A stretch of DNA of 64,000 nucleotides from Sambucus nigra (taxonomy: Eukaryota; Streptophyta; Magnoliopsida; Dipsacales; Adoxaceae), in the NCBI GenBank assembly GCA_949130495.1, contig OX422210.1, positions 501,681,760 to 501,745,759 of the forward strand. Reading direction: 5' to 3'. The position numbers and the translations under genes were made by a program. This document shows positions 11,601 to 20,007 of the stretch, in pieces. The stretch's first letter is position 1, and every line of letters starts with the position of its first letter. The notes beneath the pieces are model-generated. The model was not told the origin of the DNA and ran no database searches. It worked only from the letters and a program-made list of their open reading frames with translations.

Positions 11601-12363
11601 CAGGCAGTAAAAGAAGAAGTGTAACTCTTGTACTACAACAAGTACGAGGCTGATCTGATATATTCGTCAGCAACAGTTTGGTGCAAACTCCAGATAAGTT
11701 TCAAGTGCCTCAAATGGATATCAGTTTCTCTAGGGGATTTCTTTTTGCTATCAACTGCAAATGAACAAAAATTAAAATGTCAATGACGCATTTTATCAAA
11801 CACAAAGAAAACATAATTTTAAAAATAAAATAAAATAAAATAAAACAACCTATCCCATTGCCATAGGGAGGGCATCTAGGACCCTGATACACATCATCTC
11901 CATTTAATGGAGCATGTTGCCAATTTTTCATAACAACCCCATGCTCGAAGTAATCCCTATTGTCATCAGGGAGATTGACAACTAAAGCCCCATTTAAAAA
12001 CCTAGTTTTAAAATAAAAAGTGCTATCACTAACAACCCATCTATAGAAAAACATAATTTCTGGAATTCCTAAACGGATTCCATGAATCTGATTTAACCTA
12101 TGGACTCCATTAACTATTCTCCAGGTATTGGGAGCAATTTTTGTAGGTACCACATCAAAATATTGACAGAATTCCAAACACAAGGGGTTTGGAGGAAAAG
12201 AAAAGCCACATTCAGCTACAAAGAGACTGGGGAACCAATGTCCCTCAGCCAAACGAAAATAGTCAGAAGGCTCAGAAAGCTCTTCCAATATGACCCAGGA
12301 AGGAATAGAAAAATCAGATCGAAATTTATCAAGCGACTCAACAAGGTAAACCATGATGAACAA
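8692..12363 (-). pseudogene. Antisense accessory gene of the Tat element, four-exon model
   Basis: This gene runs opposite to gag-pol. Model: exon 1 12363-11850, intron 11849-11755 (GT...TTTGCAG), exon 2 11754-11063, intron 11062-10987 (GTAAGT...TTATCAG), exon 3 10986-10147, intron 10146-9976 (GTGTAA...TTGCTAG), exon 4 9975-8692. The lengths (514, 692, 840 and 1284 nt) sum to 1110 codons with matching phases. Exon 1 resembles the plant 'putative gypsy-type transposon' family (PF04195-like: A-E-C-G-F-S-F-P, then A-P-N-T-W-R). Exon 2 is Lys/Pro/Ser-rich, exon 3 has a Glu/Lys coiled coil (about residues 466-560) and an acidic tail, and exon 4 has more coiled coil and a conserved-looking C-terminus. 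About 13 in-frame stops interrupt it, but I found no frameshift. Without the third intron, exon 3 would stop at 10141 and exon 4 would be a separate ORF from the ATG at 9972. Accessory antisense genes are known in this lineage (Grande); their function is not established. Confidence 0.75.
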
Positions 12364-12540
12364 AAGAAATAAAAAAGAAGGAAGAAGATCTTACAGGAAA
12401 AAGATGAATCAGGTGACAACGAACAATGGAAGAAACAAACTCACAAGACAGAGAAGAAGAGAAGAAGTTCTAATGATGCAGATTTGAAAAAGTAAAAGAC
12501 GATCGAGTTTTCTGAAGTGTTTAAATACTTTACCTCGAGA
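12364..12540 (-). promoter_or_regulatory. Promoter and leader of the antisense gene
   Basis: On the minus strand a TATA-like TATTTAAA lies at 12527-12520. A strongly CT-rich leader (TTCTTCTCTTCTTCTCTG) follows, as is common for plant 5' untranslated regions, and then the first ATG at 12363 or the next at 12354. This suggests that the gene has its own promoter just inside the 3' LTR. The start site itself is inferred. Confidence 0.5.
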
Positions 12541-12777
12541 ATGGAGAAAAGCAATGATTACCAAGATGGACGATTGCGTATCCGGAGGCTAAAAAGAAGA
12601 AAAAGGCACGAAACACGAAGCGATTATTGAAATTCAAAACACTTTAAAAAGCCTGATACTATGTACTCAGAAAAGGAGTTATGTACAACGAACGATTGTC
12701 TAAAATTCATACAGTTTAGGCGGCATAAACGTTCCATACTTTTCTTCAACATCAAACCACGAAACATTGGGGGTTTC
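12541..12777 (+). other. 3' internal end of the Tat element with polypurine tract
   Basis: Short AT-rich region between the antisense promoter and the 3' LTR. A small G-run (ATTGGGGG at 12767-12774, then TTTC) sits just before the LTR and is the best candidate plus-strand primer, although it is weak. Confidence 0.45.
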
Positions 12778-13331
12778 TGTTGATACCAAATTTAACCTGC
12801 TGACGTGGACCAATTATGTGTAGACACGTGTCAATCTACATGGCACCCGAGAACATTTTTGACAAACACCTTTACTCCAAGGAACTCAGCCTCCCCGACC
12901 AATTCGGTCGCTCCGAGCAACAAGTGTTCTTCGAGGAACTTTATTGCACCGAGCTACTTAGGCAGTCCGAGCAGCTTAGGCGGTCCGAGCTGCACCTAGT
13001 ACAGAGCATTTATAACCGAATAATTAAGAGGATTGAATGCGCATTAAATGATGATTATTATCATACAAATGTACACGCCTATTGGACAGCTATGTAATAT
13101 TCTCTCGCATGTACATCTTCAAGGCTATAAATACATTGTAACCTCCTCATTAGCAGGGGACTCAGAATTTCTTGGTAAACTCATTATCGATAATTCTGCA
13201 AACAGTCAGCAATAACACAAACAGTGGACGTAGGCTATTCTTTCAAGGCTGAACCACTTTAAAAATCTCATCGTATTTATTTTTTATCTGTGATTAAATA
13301 ATTATAGATAATCTAATTTTTTACATCAACA
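12778..13331 (+). repeat. 3' LTR of the Tat element
   Basis: This 554-bp copy matches 1374-1924 with about 30 differences by eye. It has the same TGTTGATACC start, ATCAACA end and TATA box (13126-13133). CTGGT follows at 13332-13336, completing the target duplication. Confidence 0.92.
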
Positions 13332-13969
13332 CTGGTGATGAGGACAAGCATGACTCTTAGACAACTCGCTCCAACGTGGATGAGGATGAGGTGTTTAGCA
13401 AGGACTCTATTGCTGAATTGGATGTCAGTTCTATGAATATTGATTTTAACGATGTAGATATGGATGTTGTCGATGTCTATATACAAGACATGTGGTGCGA
13501 GTGACATGTGGATAGGTTTCACGAGGAAGACCGAGTTGTCTTAGACCTTATTTTTTAACATCATCCCCAGACTTTCATAAGCACATCAATATGTAATAGT
13601 GAAGGAATTTTTATTACAAATTTGAAGACGCTCGCAAGTCATGTTCATCGGTTTACTTTAATTTCACCTAATAAGATTACTCCTACGGGCGCTCATAACT
13701 TCTTGGATCCTATAAAGGACTGAGATAACTACTACCATATTAAATTTGATTGTATGGATGCTACCATTCATAACCTTATTCATCATACTATGAGTAAGTT
13801 GATGAAGGATCAATCCTCTGAGAATGTTAAATCTAGGCAATGTCGCCGCCGAGCGGATGCATTGAGAGAGAACATTAAGTCCCTTAAAGATGAGTTGAGC
13901 AAAGTTTTATCTGGCGGGGAAAAAGGTGTTGCTCATATCGCCAAGATTAAAGAATATGTGAAGAGATAA
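13332..13969 (+). pseudogene. Accessory-gene 3' exon of the older Tat element
   Basis: Plus-strand coding relic that continues from 1345-1373 across the inserted element. The first part (to about 13557) is Asp/Glu-rich with stops near 13358, 13502 and 13555. The last part (13754-13969, 71 codons) is open and ends with a charged, helix-prone segment of coiled-coil type, then TAA. Its place beyond the 3' repeats of a minus-strand pol, and its antisense orientation to that pol, mirror the gene at 12363-8692. I infer it is the homologous accessory gene of the older element. It is not alignable by eye with the younger one. Confidence 0.5.
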
Positions 13970-15120
13970 GTGGGTGTCTCCAGGGAGGGTTTCCACAAGA
14001 AAGAGAGCGACTTTTTTTCTCTTAACGGGAAATTAGTCTTGTGTTACCTTTTTCCCGTTCTAACATTTTGAACTTTTGTAATATATTTTCATATATTTTA
14101 AGTATACTATTTTTTTGGAATGAAATTTCTAATGTTATTTATCTTGTGCATATGCTTTACACTTTTATTGCTTTTCCCTTATACCGTGGGACTATTTTCT
14201 CGCAGTTATTCCGTAGTGTAAAATTTAATGAGTACACTTCATATTATTGTCATTCCCACATTATGTGGGTAAGTTTGCACGCAAACTTTATATATTTTTA
14301 AATAGTTTTGATTAAATGAACATTAAATGAATAAAACAACACCCTTGTACTTTGGGTACTCTACGTTCTGCTCGTCATATTTTGTTATGTGAGCTTTGGT
14401 ACTTTTGACTGCAAGTATCTCCCCTCAACATATTACGAGTATAGATAAAATTGAGAATTTTGTACTATCATGATTGCTATATGTTGTCAATAAAAATTAA
14501 AACTTAGAAGTATATCCCGTCATAATGTTGAAAGCAAATATGAACTGTTCAGACATTTTATTCCCTTGTACTTTTGGAAATTTTGTATTGCCTTACTCGT
14601 GAAATTTTGTTATTTGGACATTCCTCTGAAAGTAAATACCCTTAAAAAAATTTGAACGAAGTCAAACATGTAAAATAAAATAAACGTGTTTCCTCATTTT
14701 GGACACTCGTAGGTGTTTTGATCATCATATTTTATCATTTGGAAGTATATCCCCTTAAAATATGGCGATCAGTGCACCTCTTTGTGAAGATACCTTTTCC
14801 CTCATACTGTGGGAATCCTGTGATTATTTTGGTCATCATATGCTATTAACTAAAATAGTATAATCATAATCTTTTGAAATGTATCCCCTTATGGAATCTT
14901 GCGAGCAAGTACATAAGAAATAAAAAAAAATAACTTATTGGTTATGTAATACAATAAGTAATATACTTACCATTATAAAATTTATGAAAGAAAATTGTTC
15001 ATAATCAAACAAGATTTATGGCATTCATTAGATCAAAATTGATATTTTATAGGATTGCTAAAATAAAAAGGGGTTTATTTCTAATATAAGAAACGTATAA
15101 TTTTCATAAACTATAATAGA
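13970..15120 (-). repeat. 3' region of the older Tat element with degenerate tandem repeats
   Basis: No gene was recognised. From about 14160 to 14910 a block of roughly 100 bp recurs four or five times in degraded form. It combines CCCTTGTACTTTGGGTAC-like, TCATCATATTTTGTTATTTG-like and GTATATCCCCTTAAAATAT-like parts, at irregular spacing of 110-230 bp. The position, just past the pol end of a minus-strand element, matches that of the minisatellite in the younger Tat element. Confidence 0.55.
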
Positions 15121-15830
15121 GATAAATACTGAGATACCTCATGCGTAGTAATTTTTGAGCAAGTTCCACTTGATTGACTGAATACAATCACTCTGAGGCT
15201 CCGAAATTTAGTAGTATTCCGATTTGTTTACCCCTCATACCATGCTTGGTCCTTCCCAATTAGGCTTCACCTTTGAGGCATGCATGTTCCGTAGGTGATG
15301 AGTGGATGCTCGTAGAACTAAATCTCCCACTTGGAACTCTCTTGGCTTGACTAGATTCAAGTAAGCCTTTGATAATTATTGGGTATATACTTTAAAATTG
15401 TCCCTTACTTTGTCTCTTTTCTCATCCAACAATTTCAACTGCACATGACTTATGTCGGGAAACAAACCATGATTAAAGCTACTCTCGGAGAGGATACTGC
15501 CAATTCCATTGAAATCATAACTTTTGTTCCATAGACTAAGAAGTAAGGATAAACCCTGTTGGATTTCTTTTGAAGTTCTATAGGCCCACAAAACCATTAA
15601 AAATCTATCATCCCATATTCCAGGGAGGTCCTCTAACATCTTCTTCAAAATCCTAACCAAGTTTTTTTTAGTTTCTTTTGCCTATCTATTTTCTTTTGGG
15701 TAGGAGATGGTTAAACTGTTATGGATAATCTTGTATTTATCAGTGAGTAGTTCCATATCATTACACATGAACTATTTTTCATTATCTATGATGATAACTT
15801 TTGGGGTGCCAAAATTACAAATGATGTACT
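15121..15830 (-). pseudogene. Integrase C-terminal half of the older Tat element
   Basis: The minus-strand reading shows G-T-P-K-V-I-I-I-D-N-E at 15830-15780 (second catalytic Asp), then L-W-A-Y-R-T-S near 15590 and a basic C-terminal stretch, as in Gypsy integrases. The longest open piece is 15660-15376. The domain is cut at 15830 by a solo LTR and resumes at 17496. Several stops and shifts are present. Confidence 0.8.
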
Positions 15831-17490
15831 TGACACGACCACAAATGTGTCTAGTGTGCGTGCTATATAGGCTCAAGTGCAAGCCTGTCGCTCAAGTAAT
15901 AATCCGATAAGTCAGGTATCGATCCTCAAGGAAAAGGACGACAGGAGTCGTGATGACGTTAGAAAGATGAGGGTAACCTAGTTTTGAATCTAAAAAGAAC
16001 GAAAAGGTGATTGTGAGAAACGAAACAACTACAACTAGATGCAATTTTGAGATTAATTAACTAATGAAACTATAATGAATAAAATGCAACTACGCTAATT
16101 AAACAAAAAGATGATGACAAATGGTTTTACGAATTAAATATGAAGTGAGAACAATAGGTCGGGTTACAATCTCCCACACCCTAGCAATTCATTTCATAAG
16201 ATACTAGATTCGGAATTAGAATTTTAAATGAACTTGGTCTTTAGTACTCCCAAGTATTACACATATGAAGGATCGTAGCCCGCACAGTATGTAAGCAAGG
16301 GATGAGTAAAGCAGTGTCACATTAACCAACACACACATCGCATTCTTAAGCATCCCGATTACCTAGGGAAAACGGGATCAAAAGTCCTACGATGGTTGCA
16401 ATTGTCACGCCACATGATTCATCTAAGATTTTAATACAAAATTTTATTTTCCATTATCATGAATTACATCGGGTGGGGTTCATGCACCCCAACCCGTAGA
16501 AATTTAGCCAGACATAGTAAAATAAGAAGAAAACATAATTTTAATGAAAGAAGACATCTTAACTACCAACTTAGAATTATGAAGAATGAAATTATTAACT
16601 AATTAATTAGCTATAGCAATTATGAAAGCAACAATTGGAATGAATTTACTTGAATTGCAGAACTTGAATCAAATCTAAATGAAAACTAGGGGGTTTATTG
16701 TTCTTTCTTCAAAACTAAGTATAAGGCTTCTCTAAAACTAATTAGAAGCTCCCCCAAGTCTAGGAGGACTTTGAAATGTATATACTCTACGAAAATTACA
16801 AGAGTTGGATTCATACAAAAATCTAGCTTGGAGAAGATAATCCCAAATCTAGAATCCCAGATCGATCCAGTCAGGAAATTTTGGATCGATCCGCCTGATG
16901 ATCAAATCGATCCCTTTTTTATTTCACCTGGATCGATCCGATAAGTATGCCTTTATTCAGTGACTTTGGAGGGCTGAATCGATCCTTTTTTTAGGACCAG
17001 ATTGATCCAATAAACGCTTCCTTATACAGTGACTTTCAGTACCCGAATCGATCCTTTTTTTATGAGTCCCGGATCGATCAGAATTTCCTTCTCAAGTTTT
17101 CTTCATTATCTCTTCAATTTCTCATGATCATCTCACATCTTTGGGTCTTCATAACTTCTTCTCTAGAACTCGGATTTGAACGTCGTTTCTTTTTACGTTC
17201 TTGTAAACTCGAGATCTTTGACTTTCATTTTGGGTCCTTGACCGGATTCTAGGTGGAAATTATACTTTGGCCCTTTTGACTTTTCTTATTTCTTCTCTCT
17301 TGCTTCTTCCAGTTTCTTTCTTTCATGCATTAAATACCTGTAAAATCAATAAGAAATACACGAAACTCGGGATACTTGTTAGACGAAGCCATTAGCAATG
17401 ATATGAGATAAATCAACTCATTTTACGTTGTCCGAGGTAATAAAAGCCTATAAATTAAGGGGAAAATTTGAAAGAATTTATGCCTAATCA
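15831..17490 (-). mobile_element. Solo LTR of a Gypsy-type element, 1660 bp
   Basis: The plus strand starts TGACACGACC and ends GCCTAATCA, flanked by a perfect GTACT duplication (15826-15830 and 17491-17495). The same LTR family occurs at 20008-20612 and 21061-22509, where the adjoining primer-binding site shows that the element reads on the minus strand. The 16855-17085 region carries about eight GGATCGATCC-like palindromes. It arose by recombination between two LTRs after insertion into the integrase relic. Confidence 0.88.
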
Positions 17491-17495
17491 GTACT

Positions 17496-18403
17496 CGCTA
17501 ATGAACTAAGTAACTTCTTCCATAGTTATTCTTGTTAGAGGGATTGCTTATGCCCATTGAGTTTACAATTTTGTATCCACCAGAATGAATGCTTTTCCTT
17601 GATAGGCTTAGCTAATCTTTCCCACTAAATCAAATTCCCACGTGTGGAATGGGTAAGGAATGGCTAGACTTTGTATTCTCACTGATGGCGAATGTACCAT
17701 GTTTCCATGCACTTGGCAAGATATGAATTTCATCATAAAGGTAATGGAATATGCTTTTACTGTAGGTTTGTAGTGTCCCAGAGTCACCGGCTGATCATAT
17801 AACTTCACTCTACCCATATACGAGGGTTCATAAGCTTCTCTTTCAAGACTTTTACCACTTCCTCTTTAACCACACAATTCAAAGATTTCTCAATATATCC
17901 TTTCATGTACAGTTCCCCTTTAACTTGGTAAAATCAAGCGACCATTCTCTTTAGGTAAATCTCATATGATCGCTCCATTAGTAACTCTCCCTTTTTTAGG
18001 TAAGTGATGTAAGGCTTTATCCAATCTTCTATTTACTCATCAAAGTTGGATTATACTGGTTGGTCAAACTCAGTTTGGCATTTTAAATAAGCCTGTTGTA
18101 GTCAAACAACCTCTGTGCTCATACTAGGCTAGTAGTAACCTACTCACTATAAAAACCTATAAAGTGGTATATATGTATCTAAGCAATGCGTCTCGTCCAT
18201 TCTTTGCAACTTCTTGTGAGCTTATCTTCTCCCATGCACCTTGTCAAGTATCCCCTAAGACCTTTCAAGTAAAGAGTGAATTGAAGAATGTAAAATCTCG
18301 TTAACTCTAACAGCTTCATCTTTTCTTCATATGTTTCCAGATGCTTGATTGTGGAAGTTCTCCAGTTTGTGTGCTCCTTGCTTGAAAATAGAGATTTCAT
18401 CAT
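17496..18403 (-). pseudogene. Integrase N-terminal half of the older Tat element
   Basis: Minus-strand relic containing a zinc-region end (C-Q-V-H-G-N) and P-F-H-T-W-E-F-D-L-V-G near 17650-17620, which carries the first catalytic Asp. It then runs into the solo LTR. The N-terminal part (18403-18179) is an open but diverged stretch. Multiple stops are present. Confidence 0.75.
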
Positions 18404-19470
18404 TGTGGGAACTATTCTTCTTCGAATGATGATGATGATAGCCTCTGGTTAATCAATTTTTAACTTTTGAGAATTTTTTGTGAGGGCATGGGGGTGTCTA
18501 TTCATTGTCCTAGGATGTCGTTCCACTTTGACCGTCAATAATTAATTCAATTCGTGCTAGATAATTACTCGGTAGGGAGCAAGGTTGGCATGATTAAGAG
18601 AGAACTCTCCATTTACTTTCTTAACTATGAGGTTAAAATCCCCTTGTATGCACAGTACTCGAACACCTCTTTTCAAAGCTTCTAAAAGTGCAAGGATGAG
18701 TTCTTCATATTTAGTTTCATTATTTGAGCACTTGAAATCCAACTTATAAAAAAGAGTGATTTTTCCTTGTTGTTAGAGTGTATGATCCCTTCTCCCTCAG
18801 TTCCTTATGGGCATGGACCATAGAACTCTATCGTCCATTCATTCATTTACTCAACCAGATAGTCTTGAAAGTTATACCCTAGTAGCTCCTCACTCGGAGG
18901 TTCAAAATTCTGACTTGGAAAATTGGCAAGGAGATCCATTAGAGCTTAACTTTTGATAGCCTTTGGATAAAGTCATTTCAAATCATATTTCAAGAGTATA
19001 AGGAACCACTTGGGTGCTCGCTCGGTCAAAATTATTCTCGCGAGAAGGTACTTGATAAGATCACACTTGGTGATGACATGCATGGTAAATGTGAGCAAGT
19101 AATGTATTAACTTCTGAGCCACAAAAATCAAGGCTAAATAATACCTTTATACACTTTTATATCTGGACTCAGTCCCTGATATCACTCAGGACAAATAATA
19201 CATGGGATATTCCTCTCCTCCATTCTTTTGGGCAATCAAAGATCCAATCGACCACTCTGTGGAAGTTAGGTATAAAAACGAGGGCTTACCCGCTTATGAG
19301 GGAATCATATTTGAGGGAGAGTTTAAAATCTTCTTGATTTTCTGGAATACTTTCTTCTACTCATCCCCCCATACCCACTTCACCTTATCTTTTATGAGTG
19401 GTGAGAATGGATAAGTAATTTTGTCATAGTTGGTATAAATCTTCTTAAATAATAAAATGTTTTTGAGATG
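18404..19470 (-). pseudogene. RNase H plus second RNase H of the older Tat element
   Basis: At 18742-18557 the frame contains N-N-E-T-K-Y-E-E-L-I-L-A-L and V-K-K-V-N-G-E-F-S-L, typical of the archaeal-type second RNase H of the Tat lineage. Upstream on the minus strand (about 19400-18980), broken RNase H sequence includes L-A-L-I-F-V-A-Q-K-L. The order RNase H, second RNase H, integrase confirms a Tat element on the minus strand. Confidence 0.7.
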
Positions 19471-19473
19471 CCT

Positions 19474-19757
19474 CTAACTTTTTAGTGATAACATCATCCT
19501 AATAGACTTTTGTTTGTCACTATCCATCTGCACATCTTTCCTGTTGACAATGAACCTAAGGAATTTGCCTACAGTAAACCCAAAGGAACACTGAGAGGGT
19601 ATTATCCTCATCTTATACTTACTGTATTGTTTGAAAACTCTTCTTAGATATTGGATGTGTCTTCTCTTCTTCTTGGATTTCACCACTAAGTCATCTTGTC
19701 TTCTTCTTAGGTATTGGCCTATGATACAAATCATTCCATATAATTCCCTCATTCTCA
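19474..19757 (-). pseudogene. Reverse transcriptase C-terminal fragment of the older Tat element
   Basis: The minus-strand frame shows D-D-L-V-V-K-S-K-K-K and F-L-R-F-I-V-N, the region just after the catalytic aspartates. The tyrosine-valine before the aspartates is replaced by R-Q. The fragment stops abruptly at 19757 against a Sirevirus primer-binding site, so the rest of RT, protease, gag and the 5' LTR are missing. Confidence 0.78.
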
Positions 19758-19760
19758 ATT

Positions 19761-19842
19761 TGGTATCAGAGCAAAGTACACTAAAATATTATGTAATCCT
19801 CATTTTTTTGAGATATTAATTTTCTCAATTTGGTATCAGAGA
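19761..19842 (+). promoter_or_regulatory. Two tRNA-Met-type primer-binding motifs, 70 bp apart
   Basis: TGGTATCAGAGC at 19761-19772 matches the initiator tRNA-Met site used by plant Copia elements. A second copy, TGGTATCAGAGA, stands at 19831-19842. The bases after both are also related (gcactaa then tgtgatcct or tgtaatcct), so a leader segment is duplicated. Confidence 0.8.
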
Positions 19843-19952
19843 AGGTTGCACTAATATATTGTGTGATCCTTTTTACATAATTTTTTAGATAACAATTTTT
19901 TCTAATTAATGATATTTAAAAATTTAGATTTTATGGATAATTTGTATATAGG

Positions 19953-20007
19953 ATGCCTATTTTCGATGACTCATATTATGCATACTAGAAAGATAGAATG
20001 AGATTTG
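19953..20007 (+). pseudogene. gag: Sirevirus gag, N-terminal fragment
   Basis: Starting at the ATG at 19953, the frame gives P-I-F-D-D-S-Y-Y-A-Y, then a stop, then K-D-R-M-R-F, which resembles the start of Copia gag proteins. It is cut by the inserted Gypsy element. The next piece of the same gag begins right after the duplicated target at 22515 (S-I-D-E-R-V-W). Confidence 0.65.

Larger units (their letters stand above)
1374..13331 (+). mobile_element. Complete Tat-lineage Ty3/Gypsy LTR retrotransposon, ~12.0 kb
   Basis: The element is bounded by LTRs at 1374-1924 and 12778-13331 and flanked by a perfect 5-bp duplication, CTGGT, at 1369-1373 and 13332-13336. The internal order is primer-binding site, gag, protease, reverse transcriptase, RNase H, a second (archaeal-type) RNase H, integrase, minisatellite, then an antisense accessory gene before the 3' LTR. 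The dual RNase H and the long 3' region with an antisense ORF are known for the Tat lineage (Grande, Retand and relatives). The LTRs differ at roughly 30 positions over 550 bp by my hand count, about 94% identity. Many stops and some frameshifts in gag-pol indicate that it no longer makes its own enzymes. Confidence 0.93.

Noticed and set aside
11223..11624. 133-codon plus-strand ORF inside the Tat 3' region
   Set aside because: Shadow of exon 2 of the antisense gene. The antisense frame has the splice sites and continuity with the other exons.
12100..12372. Plus-strand 90-codon ORF
   Set aside because: Shadow of exon 1 of the antisense gene.
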